A stretch of 64,000 bases of DNA. It comes from Apostichopus japonicus (taxonomy: Eukaryota; Echinodermata; Holothuroidea; Aspidochirotida; Stichopodidae). Position numbers and translations under genes: made by a program. Each line of letters starts with the position of its first letter. Within the stretch, counting starts at the first letter, position 1. This document shows, one piece after another, positions 12,501-24,720 of the stretch. The stretch is from positions 25,437,213-25,501,212 of the forward strand of contig NC_092574.1 in assembly GCF_037975245.1 (NCBI RefSeq), written 5' to 3'. A model generated the notes under the pieces. The model ran no database searches. It was not told the origin of the DNA and was given only the letters and a program-made list of their open reading frames with translations.

Positions 12501-15408
12501 AACCCCCTACTCAAATGTACCTTCCTACGCCACTGTATGTTTCAACGGTTTACAAAGCAGATTTGTTTATGGGTTGGGGGAGGTAGGGGGTACGTGGTCG
12601 GGTGACGTTCACCATCACATGGTTAGAACGTGAACGTATCAATAACAGTATACCCTGGCAAATTGTGCATGAAACATTTTACAGATTATTATATTATTTC
12701 TCTCACTGTCATATTTTAACACTTTTAATTTATCGTTTTTAAAGGAGCGAATGCCTGTACAGGTCTAGGGTTTATATAACGGTGACTTTTAGTGATTGAA
12801 AAATTACATTAATAAGTCTTGGCCTAGTGTTACGTACCGAACAATCCAGTAGCACAGAGAACTTCGTTTTCGTTTTTTTTTTTCTCGAAAGAAGTTGTTC
12901 CTTCTCAGCCAGTAGTGCTCGGAGTGCCTTTAATTCTTCCTTCAAATGTTTGCATCGAGCTTTCTGTCACAACATGTGCATACTGCCGCGGTAGTTCCAA
13001 CTGTCGCTGCTTCTAAATGTTTTTTCTTTTTCCAATACACGTATGACATTTTCCTGCGGAACATCATTAAACACCAGCGACGGATCGAATTGAAAGTGTA
13101 CTTTTATAAACTGGCAACCTTGCTTCCACGGAGCTTTCTGTTACTTCTGCAATAAACCACGAAAGCCGGAATCGTCCATTTTGAATGCTCTTTGCAATGT
13201 AGAACTCGATTGAGGATCAAGTGCGGTGTGAATCAAACCAACGTGTTGCTACTTGTGATACCGCCTTTTACTGATTTCAAATTGCCCGCTTTCTAGTAAG
13301 CCCAGGCTGTGACGTAATTAACTATACTGACTACGTTATTGTTACTAACCAACTGGAGTAGCCAACCAGTGACCTGCAAAGTGACAGACAGTAAACTTTA
13401 TCATTGTGATGTGACCGGAAATTTCACTTGCTTATCTGGAAATGGTATTTATAGTAAGTGAGCAGTATACTTTTCTGTTTCGTACATATATTGCGGTGGG
13501 TATTTGTGCGTTTCATCGCTTTACGTGCATGATATAGGCCTTGAATATACTTCTTCGAATATCACTTGACGGCATATTGAGAGAAATCAGCAGAGCAAAA
13601 AACGGACTGTTGAAATCTATCTCGACTAATCTATGAAAAAGGATATGGACAATGGGAATCGTAAGAGGAGCATTTAAAACGGGGGGGAGGGAAGGGGCAG
13701 GGGAGGGGAGGGGCAGGGGCAGGGGGCATGTGGTAGGAGGTTGGAGGTTGGAAAAAGTTTCGCACAAAATTTAAGCAAAAATTATCTAAATCTCAAATAT
13801 GGATTTGCGCCGCTATGACCGACAAAGTTTAGCCGAGGTTTTTGAAGCCTGACACTGAGTACCGATTGTTCGATATCCCAGTTCCGAGGCTTGTGCCCCC
13901 CCCCCCCACCCACCCACCCTGTCCCCGTTTTTAAATAAATGCCCTAAATAGCTATTCTGGACCCGACCATTTCTAAAGCCGCAAAAACGGCATCACCAAA
14001 GAACCGGCTAATTATATCTCAGGACTAAACTCGGAGGGGGTACATATAGTTGGATAGAAGGAGACATCCACAAATATCCAAAATATGACTCATTTGTAAT
14101 ATTAGATGAATTCTACGACCATTCTGGATCAGTTTAGGGGGAAATGTTGTATCCATGAGATGTCAATGTGTTCCTCGATCACCTAACTTTCCAATTAAAA
14201 TTAACGGATTACATTCTATAACAAAGGCATATGCAATTAAACAGGTTCATAATAAAATGAAGAACGATTCTTTGCATTAACAGTTAAGTTTACCACACAT
14301 TGGGGAACCTGACGAGGGGGGCGAGTGGGTGGGGTGAACCACATGGTTGCATTGGGTCCCCAATATAGCGTTAAAGGAGGTCTAATTAAAGTACCCTAAT
14401 TATTGTAAATGCTCATTTAAACGTCGCGGGTTCTCGGAAGCTAACTTGGCGAAAACAGCAAAGGGAAAACTCGATTGGATTTCAAGTGACAAAAATTGTG
14501 CGATGCCGATGTACTCAGTGTGAAACCTCCAAGCCATAGTTTTTTTTTGTCTTGTCTTCGAAAAGTCTTCAACGCAAAGCGATTCTTTTCACATATCAGT
14601 TCATGGAAGCTGCAATTATTATATTATCATTATGTTCTACTAGTCCATAAATTTGTTAGTACAATCATGAAGGTAAAAACCTCCATCATACAATGGTACA
14701 ATGTCCTTTCTACGCTTCTGTAGCTCCGTAGTTAGCATCCAACATTGATATTTCCGAATTCTACGGTCCAGCAACAATAGGCAGCTAAATTAAAATCTGT
14801 ATGGAAGCCGTGAACTGCCGCTTCTAAAACTTGTTTACGATCTCGTGAACTTATGTTAAAGTCGGAGAAACTGAATATAGCAGTTTGTCGATCATTTAAC
14901 CATGCTTTGACTCAGTGATCATATAGCAGCTGGAATCTTACAATAAACAATTAAACAATGTGAAGCGTGTCACAGTGACAATAGCATTTGATATTTACAT
15001 GTTATTCAGTATATCACGCCTTTTTGACAGTAATCACAAACACATTCTTGCTATATTTTTCAGAGACCCACGGGTTATCATTTTAAAAGGTTTGAAATTC
15101 TGACACTCTTCAAAATGCGTCAGTACTTAATTTTTAATTTTATTCAGTTCCATATCAACAGCGTAATGATATAGCTACATTCCATTTTTGACATTCAACA
15201 TATTAAACATCACTTGTGTATTTAACGTTACTTGATCGAGACGTAGTTTGCAAAAATTTTCAGGAAAATTCGTTTCTTATATATAACTATTGGAGAATAA
15301 AACCATTACCTTGATCCGGCACATGCATATGGATTTCGCTGTGTGTACTATGTATTGCAATGTAGGCGCTCTATTTTTGCCTTTATACGGCACTTATGTA
15401 TGTTTATT

Positions 15409-15410
<2 letters not shown>
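12501..15410. other. Intron sequence, no gene recognised
   Basis: Outside the G-rich tract described separately, this stretch has scattered poly-C or poly-G runs (for example near 13,898) but no exon, element terminus or tandem repeat I could define. Confidence 0.45.
13681..13728 (+). other. Potential G-quadruplex tract
   Basis: Forty-eight bases made almost entirely of G runs separated by single A, C or AA (GGGGGGGAGGGAAGGGGCAG followed by four more G4 runs). This meets the usual four-G-run pattern several times over. Function is not implied. Confidence 0.6.
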
Positions 15411-15466
<56 letters not shown>

Positions 15467-15496
15467 CCTATATATATATATAGCCTATATATATAG

Positions 15497-15589
<93 letters not shown>
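15411..15589. repeat. (TA)n microsatellite
   Basis: About 180 bp of TA repeats interrupted by three TAGCC units. It directly abuts the tail of the tRNA-Cys-like SINE copy A, which suggests that it grew from the SINE tail. Confidence 0.95.
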
Positions 15590-15593
<4 letters not shown>

Positions 15594-15745
15594 ATCGCAA
15601 TGAGTTTGTAAATCAAGAACAGTGAAACAAACTTCCAGCCTCCACCGGGACTCGAACCACGGGCCTCCCGCTCTGTACGCGGACACCCTAACCACTAGGC
15701 TATATGGACGCTGATTGTATGTCCAGAGGTTCGAAACCGGTAGGG
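15590..15745 (-). mobile_element. tRNA-Cys-like SINE, family 2, copy A
   Basis: Minus strand: a tRNA-like core at 15,638-15,710 with A box TAGCCTAGTGGTTAGGG, an anticodon-arm-like stem CCGC-loop-GCGG whose seven-base loop GTACAGA places ACA at the anticodon, and B box GGTTCGAGTCC. Flanking 5' (ACCGGTTTCGAACCTCTGG) and 3' (CACTGTTCTTGATTT) segments are shared with the copy at 36,193-36,345. The acceptor ends do not pair well, so this is a SINE rather than a working tRNA. Confidence 0.75.
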
Positions 15746-16059
15746 AAGGTTTATATGTTTGGGGCTTGCTATTCTGTTTTTAAGACTTGCATGTGTCTCA
15801 AGCATGAATGTATTACGGTACCCTCACAGGATAATACTTCCGTGTCTCAGGTATGCATTTCTTTAATGGAATTATATAACGGACACAGGACAATCTTAGC
15901 TATTATATATTTGCATATGGTGCGTGATTTTTACAAACACCACACGTGAATATGCCAATTTTTTGGCATAATGCTTATTTTCTCAAGCGATATAAATTAT
16001 TTTCGACATTTCCGTAAAAACTAAACAGTAATGAACGTCGTTTACGTATTATACACAGG

Positions 16060-16260
16060 GACGTAGCTAAGGCCTGATGATTGTGAGTGGGTATGGGGGG
16101 GGGGGGAGAGATGAAGTGGCTGAAATTCCAACTGGATGGGATTTGGAGCCAAAAAATTCCGACTGCTGCCTTGTAACCCGCAGCCCCCCCCCCCCCCACA
16201 CCCTACTCGTCAACGATACAGTCAGTGTCAGTCAGTCAGTCAGACACTCCATCTTTCGCG
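16060..16260. repeat. Poly-G/poly-C flanked dispersed repeat
   Basis: Contains GGGACGTAGCTAAGG, a G run at about 16,096 and a C run at about 16,185, then a short GTCA microsatellite (16,220-16,243). Poly-G and poly-C borders of this kind recur through 10.6-18.8 kb. Confidence 0.4.
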
Positions 16261-16554
16261 ACTGCACTTTTGTTTTTTTCGGTACATTTGTACCACTGAC
16301 CCTCACTTCACAAATTTATTAATCACTCTGGTTAGCGAGTAACCAATGAGTATAAGTTATCTGCTTGATAGGCTACATAGACTACCAACTAAAAAAGCTA
16401 TGTTAATGTAACAAAGGGGAAAAGTTTTCTTTTTCAACAAATTATATTCGACGACATAGTGAACTACCCCAAAATACAGCGCTTTTTCCTAGCGCGCTTA
16501 ATATTATTTTCTTGGGGGGGGGGGGGGGGCTATTTATCACTCACATGAAAAAAA

Positions 16555-16900
16555 TTAAATTGTTCACTTCATTCCAACTGAGCATTGGGAATGAAGTGAA
16601 CAGTTAAACATTTTGCAGAAAAATGTTGAGTTGACGAGATACGATAAGTTGCCAATTAAACATTTTGCAGAAAATTTTACAATTGCTCAATTGGGATGAA
16701 GTGAACAATTGAACATTTTGCCAAAAACATGTCCAATTAACGAGATAAGATAAGTTGTCAATTGAACATTTTGCAGAAAATTTTTCAATTGCTCAGATGG
16801 AATGAAGTCAATAAGTGAACAATTTGCAGCAAAATGTCCAATACACGAGATATGATAAGTTGTCAATTAAACATTTTTCAAAAATTGTTCAATTGCTCAG
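16555..16900. repeat. 105-bp tandem repeat, three units
   Basis: The phrase ACGAGATAAGATAAGTTG recurs at about 16,635, 16,740 and 16,844, with AACATTTTGCAGAAAATTTT and TTGCTCAATTGG-like segments between. It sits between two poly-G runs (16,515 and 16,940). Confidence 0.75.
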
Positions 16901-17573
16901 TTTAAGCAACTAAGCAATCCAACATTTTTCTGTTTTTTGGGGGGGGGGGGATAAGATTTTATCTTGTTATTTTAACAATTTACTGAAAAATTTCACTTTA
17001 TGGGCAAAGTTTTTCTTATGTTGATGGTCATTTTAAGCTTCCGTAGAATAGCATTGAGGGTTTTAATTGTATACGTTGTACAGTAGTTTATTAGACATTT
17101 TTTTTTAGAGTATTCAAAATCACACGAAGTTTTGTATGGTGGAGTTTAAGAACCGCGAGATACAATTTCTTAATATGACAAGGAAAACGTGGTAAATATG
17201 ACTGATTAAAGGTCAAGTTTGACCGAAAATTGTAGGTCACTCACAAATAGCAAGAATGTATGAAAAATAGAGTTCGACAGTCGGAAAAATTAGAGTGCCA
17301 CAGTCGGAAATTCCGTACTCATAAGCGTACGTATACAATTTTAATCTAAGGCTGATGGGTACAGTTTCTTCCTCGTTATTATCCCCCACTATAATTTTCA
17401 GTTGATATATGTAATCAACATATTATGTTAAATTAAAAGTAAGTATAGGTATCATCAACCTATATATGAAATTGATCGCAGAGTCAATCAGGCGTAATAG
17501 ATTTAGGGAGGGGAAATTGATTGTGGGGTGAGGGGCTTCGAGTTCAAATACGTATACTCATCAAAAGTAGTAT

Positions 17574-19130
17574 GTAATGGCCCCAAATTACGGCATGCTG
17601 TAATTGCTGGAAGTTTTCAAAAAAGTCCTTTCCTGAAGGTGTTCACTCTCCATATTGTTCGCTGACATTATAAACACACACAACAAGATGCTTTCCCAGT
17701 TAGGTAAATTTCCTCCAAGGTGGTTAATAAAACAGTTTAAGAATTTTAACATAAGGTGACCATATTTTAATATGTAGCATATATGGGACCAATAAATCAT
17801 ACTTAGTATGATAGTAATATTTAGTAGTGTAGGGTCTACTCGTTTGTATTGGGCTAGTGAAGTTGCATATAACAAGGTTTGAACCTAACTGGAGACCAAA
17901 ACTTCCCGGTATGTAAAACTTTCGAAAAATAAATGAAGAGGCCCGGGAGGGGGGGGGGGGGGGGTCGGTGGTCGGACAGAGGATTCAAGAAAGTATGTAA
18001 TATATTGGCTTCTTAAATAGTGCAGTTCCTAAAGGGTCTACTCGTTTGTATTGGATTTTAATGCCTTCCAAATCGCTTAATTTTCGAACAGTTTCTGTGA
18101 AGACTATTATATTTCAGTCATACTTTCCCAAGCGTGGGCACAATTCTCCTAAGCGTGGGCACAATAAAGTTACTGTCACACATGCATGTTAACCAATATG
18201 TATATGGGTATATATGTATATGTGTCAGGGGGGGGGGGGGATGGGCCGGGTGTCGGAAAGAGGATTCTAATATAAAGGCTTCTTTAATAGTGCAAAGCAT
18301 GGGCACAATAAAGTTACTGTCACACATGCATGTTAACCAATATGTATATGTGTAGTGTATGCGGCTGCGTACATTATACATATGTTGTCTATGTATATAT
18401 GTTAATCGTACATATGTCTGTATCTGAGACTGTATCTGTGGACTGTAATGGCCGCAAATTAAGCAACTTGCAATAATTGCTAGGAATGTTCAAAAAAATA
18501 CTTTCCTTGGAGGTCTTCGCTCTCCAAATTGTTCTCAGACATTCTTAATGAACACATGACTGAATGTCTAGTGAGGTTATTTTTCTTCCAACGAGGTAAT
18601 ATAACCGTTTAAGAATATTGACCAGGGGTGAGGTGACCATTTTTGAATATATGGCATATATGGGCCAATACAGCATACTTTAATCCTTCTACATAACCTA
18701 TATTAGTTGCATATAACAAGTTTGAACCTAACTGGACACCCAAACTTCTCCCGTAGCAACGTAAACACCTTCGAAAATTAAACGGGTGAGAGGGGGGGGG
18801 GGTCGGAGTGTTTGAAAGAGAATATAAGAAAGTTTATGATGTATAGGCTTTTGTCTCACTTGCATTTTTTTCATGGGGCCTTCTCGTTTGTACGTACATG
18901 ATGTAATGCCTTCCAAATTGTTAAATTTAAGAACAGGTTTTATGACATCTAGCCTAATATATTCCAATCATACTTTCCCAAGCGTGGGCACAATTCCCTA
19001 AGCGTGGCACAATACGGATCATATGTATATATGTGTGTGTATAGTGTACGCGGCTGCGTGCAGTACACGTTGTATATGTTCATTTTAATCGTTACGTCTG
19101 TATCTAGCCGGTAAGCAATAGGCCCTACCT
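17574..19130. repeat. Tandem duplication of ~870 bp
   Basis: The two halves (17,574-18,440 and 18,446-19,130) share GTAATGGCCxCAAATTA, the TTTCCTxGxAGGTxTTC segment, AGGTGACCATxTTTxAATAT, GTTTGAACCTAACTGGA, a poly-G run, and the CCCAAGCGTGGGCACAATTC module. Divergence is appreciable. Inverted, more diverged pieces of the same sequence occur at about 19,590-19,800 and 21,190-21,425. Confidence 0.7.
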
Positions 19131-19589
19131 ACAAGTTGTTTTTCATTCTATATATTAATCTTCGTGGCATTGTTCCACTAATTTTGAGGTGAATGCTTGT
19201 AAAACGTTTCCATGTTTGAATTCAGAGTTCAATAACATTATCTACAATAGAAAATTTTCAATAGAAATGAACGTGGAACACATTTCTGGCGTCAACATGT
19301 GTCATTTATTTACACTTGCTTTCTATCGCTGCAACAGAAACATTTGCAGCAATGAATGAGAGAGGAAAGGGAGAGCAAAATCGTTATTAAGTTGTCGCAT
19401 TCCTGCAGTAAAGAGTGCACCGTCTTAACTACAAATTTATAAATATATGCTTTGTACCTCGTAAAACGTGTTTGGTAAAGTATGTTCTTTACTTTGAATC
19501 TTTTACTTGCAATTGTTTAGATTTTACACCCCAATACAAAACCAGTATATTCCGCTCCAAAGGTTTGCTGTTTTGGCCCCTAATATACC

Positions 19590-21022
19590 AGGTATTCAAA
19601 TATGGTCACCTTTGATACAAAAAAATATATATATTGTATTTGTATTACCACCCTTGAGGAAAATAACATTCAGTCATTTTATGTCTTTAATTTAGAAAGT
19701 ATGAGAACAATTTGGAAAGTAAAGACCTCCTGGAAGGTAATTTTTGTAAACTTCTTGCAGTTATATATGGGTGCTATAATTTGTGGCATATGCAGACTAC
19801 CTTTCATCCATTTAGCCACCGACAAATTGCTCAACGGGCAAGTATTAGCTTTGAAGTTATGTTTTCAGGATCACCGCCCTATACAGTAAGTGTGTTATAT
19901 ACATGTGCACATAATGGTAGCAGTGTTATACATATGAGCTGTTAATGTTACCCTAAAACTGTGGCTTTCTAGGCATTAACCCATCATTTCATGCTCACGA
20001 CCCGACCTATAGCCAGATTGTTTAACAGGTGAGTTACAACTCCCTGATTTAACTAGTAATTGGCTAGGAAGCACATTAACGCAGGAGGATCGCCATCCTT
20101 TTGGACATTTTCCAGTTCATATACTCCCTTAATGGGGTATAGGAGAATGTATAGAACAACTCCCTGGTATAGCAAACGCTGATACGTGTGCGAAAATTAT
20201 CAAAGGAGAAAACAACCTCCCCGTGTGAAAAGAAAACAAAGAACAATAAGAAAGCAGACGTTAATTCACTAAGAGTATACTATTACTTTCAAACGTAAAT
20301 AGTATCAGCAGGGAGTTGTTATGCAACTCCCTGGTATTAGTCAGCCATACATTTCGTACGCTATTCGCGGTCACATTATTAACCCTCCTGTTGTCATGTA
20401 AGCAGCTTTGACCGCGTTTGAAAACAAGCGCGTTTTTTTTCATGCTAGTTTTGCTGTCGTTTGATTGGAGGATGAACAGCGACTCTTCAGGGAGGTCCAA
20501 AATATCACCTCCCTGATCAACAGATGAGGGTTGTTCATTGCGGTTTCACAAATTCTCTACAACAAACCAATTGCATGCACTGTTCTGTTTGATACAGTAT
20601 AAGGCAGGCCGTATCGTGTATTTTCATTGTTGTATCTGCATATGCATCAAGAAGCAGATAAACCAAACACGTACCATACTAATCGGACATAAATAATAAT
20701 AATAATAAATAATAAAAAACGTCAGGCCAACTTACTTTAACACATAAATAATTATACATAAAAAAGTTAGACAGACAGATGAGGAGACCCGTGTATGTGT
20801 CTTCTCATCTGTTTTCTCATGATTCCAGCGGTAGGGATAAGAATATCGATCAGCCATGCCATAGCGCCAAACTTAATTCTTTGTGATGGTGAGCTGTTTG
20901 TTGAGGTATTATGATCGAGGACCCGCAACGTGAATTACGTAACTTACCAAAATGAGCAACCACGAGGAAATTTGCTGACACTCTCATAGAATTAGCTTGA
21001 GGAGTTTTGTTGGTTTGACGGC

Positions 21023-21108
<86 letters not shown>

Positions 21109-21425
21109 CTGAACAAAGTATGAGAAATACATTGTGAGGTACATATGGTTGTATGTATGTGCAAGCCATGCACATTCACATTGAAAGATATATGCTGTAT
21201 TAGAACAATATCAGATATTCAAATATGGTCATCTTTGGTCAAATCCTTTAACTTTTTTATATTACCACGTGCACCCTGAAGGAAATTTACCTCACTGGAC
21301 ATTCAGTCATCTTGTATTTCCATTTACTAGAATTTCAAGAGAACACTTTGGAAGAGTTAAAAACTTCCCTTTTTGAAAACTTCTAGCAAGTACTTTAGCA
21401 TGCTATAATTACAGACGAACATATA
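19590..21425. repeat. Inverted copies of the 17.5-kb repeat, with intervening DNA
   Basis: Both 19,590-19,800 and 21,190-21,425 read TATTCAAATATGGTCAxCTT, then CCTGAAGGAAATTTACCT-like and GAAAACTTCTAGCAAG-like segments. These are the reverse complement of the repeat beginning at 17,574. Together with it they form an interrupted inverted repeat with outer ends near 17,575 and 21,425. Between them is a palindrome GGGAGTTGTTATGCAACTCC (20,311-20,330). Confidence 0.55.
21026..21104. repeat. (TA)n microsatellite
   Basis: An uninterrupted TA run of about 78 bp within the inverted repeat region. Confidence 0.95.
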
Positions 21426-23035
21426 ATGAACCGAATAGGCAGATGATTGTCTCGGTAAAAATTACCCGTCGGTATAAATTAAATGTGACGTATATGGGCG
21501 TTGTAATCATACCGTAATCACGTTCTGTGTATTTTTTGAAATTTCCGACGCTTAAGTTAATATTAATCATCTCTTAAATTCCGAATCTTTATTGAGTCAA
21601 CGTAAGCGATGTTGATGTAATCATGCTGTACTGACACTCGTGGTATGTGTACACGCAAAAAAATGGAGTGTTGAATTTTAACACTTTCCAGGTGTAACCG
21701 TTCACCCTACACCTGAAGGGTTACTCTGACCCTGAGTAGGGTTACCTAATTTATGTAGCGTGGATTTTTTAACACCTGCAGAAGTGTACTTTCAGTTCGA
21801 GCATTCTGATTGGTCAAACCTCCCGTCAGCTGGATTCTTAGTGTAAGTTAAGTGTTTAAACGATACCACCGTACCGTGAACACGCATTTACCGTACCTAG
21901 CAATACTTGTACCAGTTTGTCGACATTTATCGTTACTAAATGTACTATAGTAACCACAGCCATATATACGTTCAAGCCACAAAACGTTACGTACTCAGTG
22001 TGCGATAACGAGCTACAATGGCATGAAATGACGTTATAGGAGACTGGGGCCTGGAAGAATTGATTGAAAAATTCGAAGGTATATTTTGATATTATGTAAG
22101 TGTACATGACAAGAACGAGATATGCGCTTAGAGACCCACGACTAAGCTGGGTAGACGAATGCATTTGAATCGCTTGCGTTACGTAGACCTAACGTTAAAG
22201 TCATACTATAAGTTAATATAATAGGCTAGCTGCTGTTTGTCATAGTCAACTCATAATTGTCAACGAATCAGTGTAGCCTACATACAAGTAAACATTAAAC
22301 GGAATTGCCTTCGGACGGACGGAGGACTTTGGTCTAGGCCTTTATTGTAATCTAGTGCATTCTATTCCTTTTTGTGCGTTAACCGTAACTTCGTATACCC
22401 TGCGAGTCACTTTTTTAAGTTGTACTAGGCCTACTACTAGGCCTAGTACTAGTAGGGTATACTTAGGCTATTTCAAGACAATGCATTTTAAATAGCATCG
22501 GGCATGGGCCTATAGTTACGCTGGTACTATGTTCAATAAGGGATAAACATATATTCATGTAATGCAATATATAATTACCACTAATTGCCATTTTAGCTTG
22601 TAAGTTGTAGCAAGTAGGCTGAAGCTGATGTGGATTGGTGATACTTTTAGACCTAGTCCCAACTATAATTTAGCTATATTATGGAAGTGATCTAGCTGTT
22701 ATAATTCATAGCAATCTACACAATTGCATACAGTGGGAGTGAGCATTATTTTAAGCATTGTTAACATGATGCATTGGTTATAAAAGTTGCCTACCTTGTC
22801 TGATGAAAGTTTAATGCAAGTTCCTGTTTTGACAAGTAATCACTATAGGCCATCTGGCTTTCTAGATTCAAACGTACTTGAAGAAGTTAGAAACACAACT
22901 GATTAAATTGTGGGCATTTTCTTTAGGAATGTTCATGTTTTGTGAGGGGTACATGTAAAAAACTGCTTATGCTCCAAGAAGGTTTTAACACAACTTCATT
23001 ATGATGGGAATTTTCTTTTCTTTGTTGTTACTTAG

Positions 23036-23330
23036 GAAGCATCAACTTGGAATTCTATTTGCAAAAGATTTCAGAAAGACCTCAGCAATATGTGTTACTT
23101 CTTGGAGGAAGCAAAATATACCCCAAGCAGTCATTTGTGATCATCCAGAGACATGCCCTATCCCAGAGGACATTTATGAAGCCATTGATGTTTGCTTCAA
23201 ATTATTCTACGTGTTAAATCTGAATTATACCAAATTGCAAGTCTCGGTGCCTGGGAATTTTTCCAAAAAGTTGTCTACAAGTTGCCTGGTGGTGTGAAAC
23301 GCAACCAGATTCGAGATTTTTATGCTCACC
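23036..23330 (+). pseudogene. Captured exon of a multicopy protein family, two frameshifts
   Basis: Follows a good acceptor (TTTCTTTGTTGTTACTTAG). Three consecutive frames give a plausible single product: first INLEFYLQKISERPQQYV, LLLGGSKIYPKQSFVIIQ and RHALSQ, then EDIYEAIDVCFKLFYVLNLN with YTK, then ASLGAWEFFQKVVYKLPGG and VKRNQIRDFYAH. From memory, the pattern AFVIIxxxAL...AxDxCFKxFxVxxxxYPK...WEFxQ is common in multicopy uncharacterised fish and invertebrate proteins; I cannot name the family. The two shifts near 23,160 and 23,235 make it a pseudogene. It sits inside a transposon, so it may be cargo or part of its coding set. Confidence 0.55.
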
Positions 23331-23344
23331 GTGCCGACAAAAAA

Positions 23345-23870
23345 GACAAAGTTACTGCAGTTTAGCAGTTGTCATAGACAGAACTCCATGTTTCCTCATC
23401 TCACGGATCAGAATGTATGTAAAGTTGTTGCTTATTTGGAATTGTCTTTGGGAAGAGTTTTTTCTTTGTGTTTAATTTGGAATACCAAAGGCACGAGCCA
23501 ACAACAAAGACAAAGTAACTGCAGTGTAGCAGTCATCATAGACAGTACTCCACGTTTTCTCATCCCACGGATCAGCATATATCTAAAGTTGTTGCTTATT
23601 TGAAATTGACTTTGGGAAGAGTTGTTTCTTGCGTTTAATCTGGAATACCAAAAGGCATTTGCCAACAACAAAGACATAGTCACTGTAGTGTAGCAGTCAT
23701 CATACACAGCACTCCATGTTTTCTCATCCCATGGATCAGAATTTTTCTAAAGTTGTTGCTTATTTGAAATTGACTTTGGGAAGAGTTGTTTCTTTGTCTT
23801 TAATCTAGAAACCAAAACGCATGTGCAAAAAAAATAAAGACCAAGTAACTGCACCGTAGCATTTGAAAAT
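23345..23870. repeat. 164-bp tandem repeat
   Basis: GACAAAGTTACTGCAGTTTAG-like unit starts occur at 23,345, 23,509, 23,673 and 23,839, giving periods of 164, 164 and 166. Each unit includes CTCCATGTTTTCTCATCCCA and TGACTTTGGGAAGAGTTGTT. The first unit begins just where the captured gene similarity stops. Confidence 0.85.
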
Positions 23871-24319
23871 GTTGGCACTTTTAAGTTGACTTAATTCCAC
23901 AAGACAATACTTTTATAGCCTAAATTGTTCGTTTTACATTTAATGGGATATAATAAATGGACCTCTGGAATAGGAAGGTCGTAGGGTGTTTAATTGCTGA
24001 AAATCCCACATTCTGAATTGTTTGTGTTGTCATTGCTTTTTGCTCTCTCTTAAATGTAACTTTCTGCTGCGAGCGATTCAAACATGCATCCATATTGTTT
24101 ACCTAATTACTAAGTAATAATTAACCTAAAACCTGTATAAAATATTTACTAAACGGATGCGATGTAAACTTTTCTGGCAAAATTTACATAACAGTATTGT
24201 ATTTGCGTTACATAATAAACATGTAAAACTTTACAAACCAGCAGTTAAATATACATCCAGAAGTATAAACGAGAGAGCACTATTGTGTATTGAGAGTCCA
24301 TTAAGTATCATCTTGACAC

Positions 24320-24720
24320 AGATGACAAATGAACACTATATGGTGGTAATTCTACTCACTGAAGCAGAACTTTGACACCCAGAAGGCCAAAAATGTGCAC
24401 TAGAGTGTTAATTATACTCCCTGAAGTGCAATTTTGACACCCAGAAGTGCTAACAAATGAACACTTTATGGTGTTAATTTTACTTCCTGAAGTGTCATGT
24501 TGACACCCAGAAGTTTTAACAAATGAACACTTTATTGTGTTACTTTTACTCCCTGTAGTGTACCTTCAACACCAGGAAGTGTTATTTTGACACTTGTATG
24601 GGTGTTGTTAAGGTAACACTCGCAAAGTGTTATATTATGTTACACTTCTGAAGTGTTAATTTAACCCGGTGGGTGTTGTCCCTAATCCAAACAGGGTGGG
24701 GTGTTAAATTCAACACTTTA
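24320..24720. repeat. ~65-bp GTGTT tandem repeat at element end
   Basis: Units of 64-66 bp with AACAAATGAACACTTTATGG, GTGTTAATTTTACTCCCTG and GACACCCAGAAGTG. GTGTT and its complement AACAC recur densely up to the inverted terminus, a subterminal repeat pattern typical of DNA transposons. Confidence 0.75.

Noticed and set aside
15394-15695. Tyr-Ile repeat frames
   Set aside because: Artefact of the TA microsatellite.
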